Of a stretch of 64,000 nucleotides of DNA, positions 52,215 through 62,352 are shown in pieces. Location of the stretch: NCBI GenBank assembly GCA_030549205.1, contig JAUKTV010000006.1, positions 1,754,501-1,818,500 on the forward strand, written 5' to 3'. The stretch is from Apiosordaria backusii (taxonomy: Eukaryota; Ascomycota; Sordariomycetes; Sordariales; Lasiosphaeriaceae). Position 1 is the first letter of the stretch; each line of letters opens with the position of its first letter. The translations under genes were made by a program, and so were the position numbers. The notes below the pieces were generated by a model. The model saw only the letters and a program-made list of their open reading frames with translations. It did no database searches and was not told the DNA's origin.

Positions 52215-55200
52215 ATGCAATACTGCCCACGGTGCAAAGAGCGGTGGTTCGACATGGAGCTCAAAGGGGATAGGATCTGCAAGCGTTGCCACGATAAGGA
52301 TGATAAGAAGCGTCAGGACGAGCCTTTTTTCTTTTCGGCTGCGAACAAGCTGGATTTTGGCCCTGTACCTAATGATCTGCCCAGGCTTGAGCCGTTGGAG
52401 GAGATGTTTATTGCGCGGGTGCACGTCAGCGTCAATGTATTTACAGTACGTAACGAGGATGGAAGCAAAGGGTTTGGTAACTGACAAAACATAGGTTCGT
52501 GGGCAGCAGTATAAGTATCGTGGGCATGTTGTACACTTCTTGCGTGACGTTGGCAAGGTATATAGTGAGCTCCCTTTGCTACCCAAAGACCTCGATGTCG
52601 TTATCCTTCGGCCTCGTGGTTCCGAGAACGTGGCCCGGATGGATCGGCAGTTCCGCCGACGATTCCGCGTCCGCCGCGCCGCAGTAGAGGCCTGGCTTAA
52701 GTTTCTTTCCCTCAACCACCCAGGCTACCGAGACTTTACTTTGAATCACGACAATCTTTCCCAGCTCCCCGAAGATGGCAACGTCTTCGACCAGCTAAGC
52801 ATCCATGAAGTTGACGAGACCTCGGGTTTGCCTGCCGATTTTGGCCCTGATGTTGACCCGGTCGAGGAGCCAGAGCTGGAAGATTCTGAGGTTATCGACG
52901 AAGCCGCAGTGCCCAACCTGCTCATCCAGGAGACTGAGCTTAATCAACTCCAGGGCCGTGTCGACAACACCGTCGCTGAGGATACCGAACGGGTCCCCCT
53001 ACGACACGCCGACCCGCACTCGGCACACCAGCTACCCATGCCATCTATCCGTCGTACGCCTTTGGATGAATTTAACCAGAAGTACGCACTGCTTTCTTTG
53101 GCCTGCCCCACCTTATTTCCCCAGGGCGTTGCGGATTTTGTTGAGCCCAGGCAACGCAATATATCCTACCAGGATTATATTGAGCATGCCATAAAGTGGG
53201 AGGATGGCCGGTTCGCTAGGCACCACAGCTTTCGCTTTATTGCCTTGAACACGCTAATGCGTCAGCAAGCACGCAGCAACAGCAAGTTCTATGTCAGTAA
53301 GCACCATCGCACGCCGCTTACCAAGGAGGACCTCCAGCGAGCTCTGGCCGACCCCGAACAGCCAGAAGCTCAAGCGATCTTAAATCGTATCTCGCGTTTT
53401 GCGGGTGTGATTAAGGGCACCCGTCCTTTTTGGTATCGCCGGCGGCGTGAGTGTGAGGCGTTTGCCCACTGCCTTGGCGTCCCAGCTGCCTTCATCACCC
53501 AGAGCCCAGCCGACCTTCATTGGCAGAGCCTATACCGGCACATGCCCGAGTACGAAGAATGGAAGGTTCTGGACGAGCGTGCGCGTATGGCTAAGTCACG
53601 TCAGTTGCTGCGTGAGAACCCGCATATCGCAGCCTGGCACTTCCACTCTCGCAACAAGCTGTTCCGGAAGATTGTGCTCGAGAAGAAGTTCAACCTGGAA
53701 GATTATTGGTACCGTTACGAGTGGCAAGGCCGCGGCAGCAGCCACGCCCATGGGCTGTATTGGTTCAATGGGAGCCCGGATCCCGACATGTCGACGAAAG
53801 ATACACGAGACAACTTTGCGACGGTCTGGGGTTACCATATCACAGCCCTGAACCCACAGCGGGACCAGGGCGCGGACGAGGGCAATCCCCTGTCCGTAGA
53901 CCCTCTCGAGACCGAGATTACCTGGGAGTGGCTCAACCGTATTGTAAACCGATGCCAGCGGCACCATTGTTCCACTACATACTGCCTCCGCCTAACCAAG
54001 AGAGATGCGGAGCGGGCCAGACAGTCGGCAGCCCGAGCAGAAGCCGGTGAGGCCGGTGAGCCAGAGCAACCCCCGCCGCAGCCAACATGCCGGTTCCTCT
54101 TTCCCCGCCCCGAGCGGCCAGCTGCGGGTGTTGTTAGGAGAGCAGGTACGAAATGGTGGCATTTCGAGGCCGAGAGAAACGACACCCACATGAACCAGTA
54201 CAACCCGATGATCTCGCTCTGCTGGCTCGCCAACACTGACTGCTCGCCCTGCACCGGCGTACAGGCTGTGATCAACTACGCTGCAAAGTACTGCAGCAAG
54301 TCGGAGGCCCAGACCAACACGTACGCGCAGATCGCCCGCGGCATAATGCCTTACGTTTCCGACCGCAACCCCATGCTTTCGTTCGTATCCAAGCTGATGA
54401 ACAAGCTGGTGGGTGAGAGGGACTACTCCGCGCAGGAGATCTGCCACATCCTGCTGGGCCTTCCTCTCCAGGACGACAGCCGGGTGGTGCAGAGCGTGGA
54501 CTGCCGGCCCCGCGAGCGACACGCCCGGCCCATCGACATCACTGCTGACGGCGAAGTCGAGGAATCCTCGAATGTCTACGACAAATACCTCAACCGGCCG
54601 GCACACATGGAGGAGGTGACGTACTTTGACTTCCTTGAGAACTGGAACTTCAAGGCCCGCGATCCTTCGAGATGGGCTGTGTGGCAACCTCCTGCGCGGC
54701 CCAGGGTTTTGTACTACTACCCCAGATACAAGCCTGTTCGCTCGCACCAGCAGTGGCCTAATTTCTGCCGTATTAAGCTCCTGCTTAACCATCCTCACCG
54801 CCAACCCACGGATCTTTTACGAGCCGACAACCTGCTGTTTGAAACCTACGAGGTCGCCTACAGGCACTGCGCCATTCATCACGACCACCCCGACGACCAT
54901 TATGGCGTCGAGGACGAGGAGGAACCCGAGCCTGACGAGGAGCTGTTTGAGCCTGGCGGTGATGTGGTTGATATCACCCTTGAGGATTGGCACGAGATGG
55001 CACGTATGGTACCTGACCTCGAGCTTCCCCAGGAGGAGGCAGATTTACTCGGCCGCCGCGACATCGACGTAAACTACGACTGGACCCGCCACATCGGCCT
55101 TTATTCCCACGAGCTGTTTAACGACGGAACCTATTGGACCGAGCTCCGGGGGGATTCTCCCGGCAATTACAACGTCGAGCAGCTCCCGCGCGAGGCCTGT

Positions 55201-56769
55201 GACACTCTTAACACCGAGCAGCGGCTGGTGTACGACGCCATTCTAGGACACTACAGGGCAACCAACCGAGGTCAGAACCCAGCCCCGCTCCGGATCCAGG
55301 TGGACGGGGGCGGAGGGACCGGCAAGTCGTACATGGTGAAGGTGATCTCCTCTCGCCTGCAAGCCAAAGCAGCCAGGCGCGGCCAGCCCTCGCCAATCAT
55401 CCGGGCGGCGCCTACCGGTGTAGCCAGCAACCGGATCACGGGCCAGACCCTCCATTCCCTCTTCCGGCTCCCGGTGGACGGCAACTACCGCCCGCTCTCG
55501 GAAACCCCAACGGTCCTCAGCTCCCTGCAGCGACAGTTTAGGCCGATCCACTACCTCATCATCGACGAGAAGAGCATGCTGGGGCGGAAAAATCTGGCCT
55601 GGATCGATCGGCGGCTCCGTGAGATCTTCCCCGAGCGCCGCGAGCAGTATCTCGGTGGGCTCAGCGTCATCCTCATAGGCGATTTCTTCCAGCTCCCCCC
55701 TGTCATGAGCAAGCCGCTATACTCTGCGGCGGGTGACTTGCGGGATATGGAGATTGTCGGCCGTAACGTATACCTTTCGTTCGACAAGTCGGTGTTCTTA
55801 TCCACGGTCCAGCGCCAGCAGGGTGAGGACCAGGCTCTGTTCCGGCAGGCCCTGCAGGAACTGAGGCAGGCGAAGGTGTCCATTCCGTCGTGGGAGCTTC
55901 TCACCTCGAGATGTGCGATCAAGCTACCCCCGGCCGAGGTGGAGGCTTTTGATAACGCCCTCCGCATCTTTCCCGTCAAGGCGCAGGTTGAAGAGTATAA
56001 CCATCGGCACCTTCTGGGCCTGCGAAGGGCGGTTGTCCAGGTGAACGCGACGCACGAGGGCGCCGGCGCAGACAGGGTCAAGTCCTCCGACGCCGGCAAC
56101 CTGGTCAAACGATTGCCTCTTTGTATTGGTTGCCGGGTTATGCTGACGAGGAATCTCTGGGCCAACGTTGGCCTCGTGAACGGTGCGCAGGGCACCGTAT
56201 ACGACATCTCGTGGGCGGAGGGAGCCAACGTAGAAAACGACCCACCGCAGGTTATCATGGTAGCGTTTGACAACTACACCGGGCCGCCGTTCCTGTTGCC
56301 TAGCGGGGAAGAGCTTCGTGATGGGGCTAGGCCGGTGGTTCCAATCCTCAGGGTCCAACACGTGTTTGTTCTTGGGGCTGGCACCGGCCTCCGCAAGCAG
56401 TTCCCACTGCTTGTGTGCTACGCCATCACGGTGCACAAGTCACAGGGCATCACTCTCGACAAGGTGGTTTGTGACATCTCCGAGCCAGAGTTCGCGTCCG
56501 GCCTGTCCTACGTAGCTGTTTCCAGGGTCAAAACACTGGATGGCCTGATGTTTGAGTCGCCGTTTGATCGGAGTAGGATATATTGCGAAGATCCGATACG
56601 GAGCATGCAACTGAAGATAGCTGATTACGAGACAAGGAGGCTGCAGCGGTTGGGTCCACAGGAAGAGGAGGTTGGGTCGAGTAACATAGGCGGGTATATG
56701 AGCTCCGATAGCTCTGACATGGAAGAGGAGGATGACTCGAGCGATACAAGCGATGGCTTTACTGTGTAG
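52215..56769 (+). CDS. Helitron Rep-helicase (HUH endonuclease and PIF1-like DNA helicase)
   Basis: Exons 52215-52445 and 52495-56769, 1501 aa. The intron 52446-52494 has a GTACGT donor, a CTGAC branch and an ATAG acceptor. Residues 4-24 hold two CxxC pairs. Then comes VRGQQYKYRGHVVHFLRDVG, typical of Helitron N-terminal domains. The HUH motif is in GRGSSHAHGLYW (about residues 490-500), and the two-tyrosine motif is INYAAKYCSK (Y672, Y676). The PIF1 helicase has Walker A GGGGTGKS (about 1015-1022), Walker B LIIDEKS (about 1098-1104), GDFFQLPP (about 1139), and C-terminal HKSQG and YVAVSRVK motifs. The protein cuts and unwinds DNA for rolling-circle transposition in the nucleus. All key residues are present and no frame break was seen. 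The ATG is the first in frame after the upstream TAG. A longer start at 51404 is possible. Confidence 0.9.
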
Positions 56770-56841
56770 AGAGAAGATTTAGTTGTGTAGGTTTAGCTGT
56801 AGTTGTAATAAACAGTCTTCAGCAGAACACGGGATTGTTGG
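56770..56841 (+). other. Helitron 3' untranslated region
   Basis: Short, with a GTAATAAAC segment close to a fungal poly(A) signal 40 bases after the stop. No coding sense. Confidence 0.4.
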
Positions 56842-56853
56842 CCTCCGGACAGG
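56842..56853 (-). repeat. Helitron right inverted repeat
   Basis: CCTCCGGACAGG, exact inverse of 50860-50871. It lies about 180 bp inside the proposed 3' end, an asymmetric placement. Confidence 0.7.
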
Positions 56854-56858
56854 TTATT

Positions 56859-57013
56859 GTCGCTTCGTTTACTCCCCACTTGACCCCAATTGAGTTTGCT
56901 CTCCACATACGCACATGAAATTCGTGCCCGTGTCAAAATTGCCAGGAGCGAGAGTGAGGAAGGAAGCGTCCCGTAGCGCAGCGAAGGGCCACGCGACTGA
57001 CGAACGAAGCGAC
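56859..57013. repeat. Helitron 3' long inverted repeat (hairpin)
   Basis: GTCGCTTCGTT at 56859-56869 pairs exactly with AACGAAGCGAC at 57003-57013. Between them AAAATTGCCAG (about 56.93-56.95 kb) can also pair with AGCAATTTTA just downstream. Helitrons end in a hairpin that terminates rolling-circle transfer; this one is longer than the usual 16-20 nt. Confidence 0.6.
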
Positions 57014-57037
57014 GCTAGCAATTTTATAGAAGACTAG

Positions 57038-60000
57038 GTATATAAGGTAATTCTGAAAAACTAAAATCTTAAAATACGTTAATTTTATAAAAGAAAGCCA
57101 CCTTTAAATCTAAATAATATATAAGTAAAGGTTTTCTTTCTATTATAAACAGGGCTATAGAAAATTGTAGTAATAGCTTTACTTATATTTATATTAATTC
57201 TAGATTTATTTTTAAAAAGAAAGTTAAAAAAGGTTTATATAAATAGTTTAAAACTATATATATTAAGATAAAAAGTAACGGTAATAAAAGATAAGGAATA
57301 GGCAATAATAGGAATAAATAAGGAAGAAGAAGGTGGTAAAATAGATTGGAATTTAAAAGGAAATTAGGGAAAATTTACTTATTAAAGGCTAACGGTAGAA
57401 GATAAAGTAAAAGAAGAAGTTAAGGAGAGAATTAAAATAAAGGATAAAGGAATTAAACTAAAGAAGTAAGTAAAGAATAGAATAAGGGAATGCGATAATA
57501 GGAAAGAAGTAAGAAAGGACTAAGTAGTAATTGTTAGGGAATTTTAATTTAAAATAGTCTTTTTTTATTAATTTAATACCAGTTTATCTTTATTTTTTAA
57601 TAGATTTAAATCGAGGTAACTGTAAATAACCTTATTTTTTATAATAACAATTATTAAGCTCTTTTTATTAAATTCCTTCTCTTACCTTTCTATAACTTTA
57701 CTATTAATAAGCAATTATAAGAGAATTTTTCTAAGTAGATATAAATATAATTAATTATAGCTACTGTTTTATAAGTATTTATTTTACTATAGTTAACCTT
57801 TTCTTTCTTTTAAATTTCCTTTACCTTTTATCCTTTTATTCCTTTTACCTTTTATTCCTTTACCCTCTTTTTACCTCTATACTTCTTTACTTTTTTATTA
57901 CCTTTTATTATTTACTGTTATTAATTATTTGGCATTTTATATATCCCTATTATATATTATTTCCTTTAATTACTTATTTAGCTTATTATTTAAATACTAT
58001 TATAGTTTGCTTTTTCTTATTTAACATTAGTTAGTATTATCGATAATAGTATATTAACAGTTTTACCAGGTTATACTTAATATCTTTATATTATTTATAA
58101 AGATTAGACTAGTATAAGATAATAAAGATAATTAAAACTATTAACTATAGAAATTAGTAATCTATATCGGTTATATATACTTTAAAGTAGTCCGAACATT
58201 AGTCGGCTATATAGTTAAATCTTAAAAAACAATAGAACCAGTATTAATTAAATACTTAGTAAAGGTAGTTATTATAGTAATCCTATAATCGTTTTTTAAA
58301 ATAATTAAGAAAGTAATTAAAAGTATTATTATATAGTTAAACTTTTAAGTTTTTAAAAGAAAGTAGAAGCTTTAAATAAAGGATATAAAGGATAAGATTA
58401 GTAAATACTATTGTATATTAAACTTATTAATACTATAGGCAATCTTTTTAATAGGGTAGGGTAATTAAAAAGTTAATAAAACTTTTATTAGTAAGTATAG
58501 AATTTATATATATATACTTAATAAGGATATAATCAAATTTAATAAAGATAGTATATTATAGAGAAAGCGATTATAGTTAAGGCAAGTAAGGAACTTGATA
58601 GTTAAGTATAAAAGGTAATTATTAAACTTAAGTTAATTTAAAAGAACTTTAAAAAGGTTATTTTAATTAAACCTATAGCCTATAATTAACCTATTTATAT
58701 ATAGTAAAATTAGAATAAGCTTACCGTTTAATAAGACATTATAAAAGATTAAAAGTTTAAAGTATAGTTAGATAATATTAAAAGGTACTTAGATATTATT
58801 ATATAAAATATAGTTAGGTAAATTATTAAGAAGTTACTAGTAAAAGAACCTGCTAAGTTTTATTTCCCTTACTATATATATAATTATCTTTTAAAAAGGA
58901 CTTACCTATTTAATAAAAACAATATTAGATTATAGGCAATTAGTAAGATGCTATACTTTAAAAACTACTATATACTAATTATAAATAACTGTAAAGGTAA
59001 TTAAAAAGATCTAGATAATAATAAAGCTAAATAGGCTAATCTAGTCAATAATAAGACCGAACCGGCTATATTAAATACTAATAATATTAAATAGCCCGGT
59101 ACTTCCTTTAAGAATATTATATAATATATCGTTAATATAAACAATAATGTTTAATAAAATACTATACTAGCTATAATACCTTCTATCGACAATATAGTAA
59201 TATACTATAACTTACTATAAATATAATATATTCTAATTAAAAACTATATAAAATAAGTAATAACTATAGTTAAATAGGTAATTACCATTACTATTTAAGT
59301 AATTATATTTACAATTAGCATTATAATAGTACTTACTATAATATATATTAAAATCATTATTAGCTTTTTAAATATTATAATGATATTTCCAAATATATAA
59401 ATAGAGGTACTTATTAATTTATAGACTTAAGTGTTTAATATAATATTAAATAAAGCTATTTACCTTATAAATATAATTATAAAAAGGTAGAAAGCCGGAA
59501 ATACTAAGTAAAGATTAATATAAATATAAATGGTATTAAATAGTAAATAACTATCGATATATAGTTATAGTTTTTATAATAATTTTATTCTTTTCCTTAT
59601 TTTCTTTTTCTTTTTTTTTCTTTCTTTTACTTTTAAGAATAGAAGTTAAGTATATTAAATGCATTTTTTTTTTTTTTTTTTTTTCTTTTTTCTTTCTTTA
59701 TAATAAGTTATTAATAATAATATAGAGGTAAATAATAATAATAAATAATAAGAAAGGATAATAATTTATAAAAATAGATAGAAAAGGCAAAAAAATAAAA
59801 AAAAGGAAAATAAAAAAAAAATGATACCGAAGAAGAAAGTAAGGGAGTTTAAAAATTAGGATAGAAAGATAGAAAAAATATAATAAGTTATAGCATTTAG
59901 TATTATAGTATTATAGTATTTAATATAAATATAGAAAAAGGGTTTATTAAAGGATTGTTTATTTTAGGATTTTACATTGCTTTATTATATATAAAGGGTT

Positions 60001-60171
60001 TTTTTTTTCATTATATTATATTATTTATCGTTAATATACTTACTTTATTAACTATTGCTTATTATTGTCGATAGTATTATATATATTACCGTTATCCTTA
60101 CTTTTATAATAATATAGGTCTTTATTATTGTATAGTCGGACAGTGCCTTCTATAGTAAAAGGAGGCGTTTC
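57038..60171 (+). pseudogene. gypsy-3 3' internal region, degraded
   Basis: AT-rich. A mostly open stretch at about 58.6-59.1 kb (KEPAKFYFPYYIYNYLLKRTY, 21 residues broken here by RIP-type changes elsewhere) may be a decayed accessory frame of unknown identity. Pyrimidine-rich DNA lies at 57.79-57.90 kb. A T21 run is at 59664-59684, with CT-rich sequence around it. A purine tract AAAAGGAGG (60157-60165) precedes the 3' LTR by six bases. No intact gene. Confidence 0.45.
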
Positions 60172-60323
60172 TATAGGGTCGTAATTAGGACCCACTCCTT
60201 GCTTATTAAATATTATCATTGTTAGGCTTAGCTTATTAAAACTTAAACCAATACAATACCTTTTTCCCCTTCTTAATTTAATTGCTTATCTCGCCTTATA
60301 AGAACCTGCCGTACACAATACCA
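60172..60323 (+). repeat. gypsy-3 3' LTR
   Basis: 152 bp, starting TATAGGGTCG (RIP form of TGTAGGGTCG) and ending CAATACCA. It matches 43688-43839 with C/T and G/A differences. Confidence 0.85.
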
Positions 60324-60327
60324 GTAT
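60324..60327. repeat. Target-site duplication GTAT, right copy
   Basis: GTAT directly follows the 3' LTR and precedes the resumed gene B frame. Confidence 0.7.
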
Positions 60328-60576
60328 CAAGATCATGATCTGCAAGCTCAGAAGCAGAACATCTATTGGGATGGTCAAGATGACATCTCCTTGTCGGAGA
60401 GCTGGTAAGAAGCGTGGCTATCAGGCTCACCAGTGATTCAGATGGGCAGCGGAGGAAAAGAGACAAATCAAGTTGGCGTCGGCGATTATGACATGACCTG
60501 CGACTCTGACGAGGGGTTTGCTGAAGGGGGCTTTTCAATGAGCGTTGAAGATAAACTCGCCATATTTCGAGTCTAA
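60328..60576 (+). pseudogene. Gene B, 3' part beyond the retrotransposon
   Basis: When gypsy-3 and one GTAT are set aside, the frame of exon 3 passes directly from Tyr278 at 43685-43687 into CAA at 60328. The next 26 codons end in DDISLSESW, which aligns with NDSPLSDDW in fragment C (61.56-61.59 kb). This is independent support that the two parts were one gene. A TAA at 60406-60408 follows. The frame then remains open for 55 more codons to a TAA at 60574-60576, and that stretch is acidic and codon-like (YDMTCDSDEGFAEGG). Fragment C has CAA where gene B has TAA, so the first stop may be a later nonsense change. The full gene would have about 360 codons. Confidence 0.7.
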
Positions 60577-61275
60577 ACTTATTGGTCTTTATTTGACAGG
60601 GTGACTATCTTTGTTCTTGACACAGCGCTCCCTTTCCCAGTTGAAGCCAATTCTAGAAAGCCGAATGGTGAGGGTTTCCAGAGAAGAACATGAACGCGCA
60701 CCACTAGGACGGCTGGCCGGCGGACCTGAAACTGATGACTCGGACAAGGCCGTGGGGTGGACAAAGCAGAAGCGAAAGGGACATTGGCCGAGGTACCTAG
60801 TCGAAGTACTTAATAGCGCCTCTGAATGAAACAATTAGGGCTCAAATTATGGATGACTTGCAAGCTTGTGAACTTGAAAAGGTAGCTTATCGGGGCAGGG
60901 AGGGTCTATGGAGCCGTACGCCCACTTCCAATTGAACTTTCCGGGCTGGAAATATACCTTCACTTGTGGTATATGAAAGGTTAATTCTTAGTTTAAGGGC
61001 TTATTTGAACGTGCGGGTTAGAGGGACTGCACATTGAGGGCACCTATTTAGGCCCTGGAAGGGAGTAACTCCACTACAAGGTTGACTGCACTGCGTTATG
61101 ATATCTATATACTAAATTCACGATTTCCTGTCGATTAGGCCTTGTACTGCGTCCGTACGGCTATCTATTGATTATTATAAATAGTACTTAAAATTACCTC
61201 AGTGCCAAGATAGCCGATGTCTTTCAAAGCAGCTATTATTCTTAAAGCAAGGATAGGCCAACCTCATCTGGGCCA
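60577..61275. other. Region without a convincing gene
   Basis: Normal GC. Overlapping frames on both strands at 60589-60834 (up to 81 codons) show no recognised domain, and neither strand is clearly favoured. They could be decayed coding sequence. AT content rises around 61.13-61.20 kb. Confidence 0.45.
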
Positions 61276-61674
61276 AAGCTAGAACGGGTCCTGGCAATTG
61301 AGAAGGCTGACGAAAGATGTGCTAGCCCGTGTTCCACGGTTAGCACTGAGGCAGAGTGCGGCAAGTCGTTGCGGGTTCGCGCGGCTGTGCTTTTGACCGA
61401 AATCCGTTTTTACGGGAGTCGGCTCAAGTACGACCTACGTCTTGCCGCGATGCCGGTTCGTCGGTGCCTCTGGTCTGCTGGCCGTCGATTCAAGCGTCAG
61501 GGAGAAATGGAGGGCCCAAAATGGCACGTCAAGACAGGAGGCAATCACTTACACGGGCCGAACGACAGCCCTTTGTCGGACGACTGGCAACAAGCCAGCT
61601 CTTCTCGAATGGGTGTTGTTCTAATGGCCCTGCATACCCAAGTATTCACTCGTCTCTCTCGGAACGATGGCTAG
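61276..61674 (+). pseudogene. Fragment C: third copy of the gene A/B family, C-terminal part
   Basis: The plus-strand frame from about 61276 aligns with gene B exon 3: ERCASPCSTVSTEAE with TRVLSPCPEFTTEVQ, IRFYGSRLKYDLRLAA with TRFYYSRLKYDVLIAT, and VRRCLW with VRRCLC. It continues through RFKRQ and NDSPLSDDW, matching the gene B segment that lies beyond gypsy-3. It ends at TAG 61672-61674 after an unrelated tail. No upstream exons with the Cys/Cys/Cys/His motif were found, and the second Cys of the CLC cluster is Trp here. It is probably a fragment left by duplication. The alternative is a short diverged gene whose 5' exons I could not see. Confidence 0.65.
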
Positions 61675-62352
61675 AAGACAACGATGGAAGTAGACCTCGT
61701 CACGAGCAGCACGATGAGGGTGAATGTATCTGCAATCATCAAGTCCATAGAGTAGACAGGAAAAATAGACCAAGCCTTGGGTTATGCGGAATAGGTACCT
61801 CCCCCAAATAAACAAGGGCTCACACGGAATCATTGGCAAGGCTGTGACACGGTAAATTGCAAGGCAGGGGATTCTGGAGCAGAGGTTTCGAGGACAAACA
61901 CGGGATGTGATGTGGAAAGCCCAAGCCCGTTAGCAATGATGCGGGCCGATAACATTGACCCATTACCTTAATTAAGGTAGGTACCCATTGATATTGGCAA
62001 CGACTATAATTGCCTTGGTTATCTGCCCGGAATGCTCTCAAGCACACACTGTAATCGCCCGGCGGAAATTCACATTTTTGTATCGATAGACTTCTATACC
62101 ATCTTGCAATTCTGTTGGTATGCAGGCTCGCTGACGGACAAGACCAAAGCGACGTGAGTGTCGGTCACCACAAGTGCATGACTGAGAAAGCGGATTGAGA
62201 TTTCCGAGATAGCTAGCTACCTAGAGTATCTAAATACTGGTCCCAACCTCAGTCACTGTAGCTGCTACCAAATTCACAGCCCCAAAGCGTTCAGAAATCA
62301 TGAAATAATCTCCGCATATGCTAGCCTGCCCGGTGCTAGTGGCCGAACCACC
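61675..62352. other. Intergenic region
   Basis: No gene is supported. Weak frames on both strands lack family features. It contains the 16-bp palindrome TACCTTAATTAAGGTA at 61964-61979, next to GGTACC. The right end is the 3' flank of the minus-strand gene ending at 62353. Confidence 0.5.

Larger units (their letters stand above)
50859..57037 (+). mobile_element. Helitron (RepHel-coding, apparently intact), about 6.2 kb
   Basis: A block of normal GC inside RIP-degraded gypsy-3. It starts A|TCCTGTCCGG, matching the canonical 5' TC after a host A. The 3' limit is less certain: CTAG ends at 57018 and at 57037, and only the second is near the return of AT-rich sequence. Neither is followed by the canonical host T. 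CCTGTCCGGAGG near the 5' end has its exact inverse at 56842-56853, and a long inverted repeat lies at 56859-57013. Short inverted repeats near the ends are known from the Helitron2 variant. The gene inside encodes a Rep-helicase. No target duplication is expected for this rolling-circle class. Confidence 0.85.
43688..60323 (+). mobile_element. RIP-degraded Ty3/gypsy retrotransposon (gypsy-3) splitting gene B
   Basis: 152-bp LTRs lie at 43688-43839 and 60172-60323, flanked by GTAT. The plus-strand interior has degraded gag, protease, reverse transcriptase and RNase H. A Helitron is inserted at about 50859-57037. Without the Helitron the element is about 10.5 kb. Host coding sequence on both sides is normal in composition, so base decay stops at the LTR edges. 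Confidence 0.85.

Noticed and set aside
53992..54804. 270-codon frame on the minus strand, and other antisense frames across 53.5-56.7 kb
   Set aside because: They are shadows of the GC-rich RepHel coding strand, with no domains of their own.
59664..59684. T21 run as the tail of a LINE insertion
   Set aside because: No flanking duplication or upstream LINE frame was seen, and the run sits in a broader CT-rich low-complexity stretch.
60589..60834. Overlapping frames on both strands (72-81 codons)
   Set aside because: Neither has a recognisable motif or intron structure, and the two strands cannot be told apart, so no gene is called.
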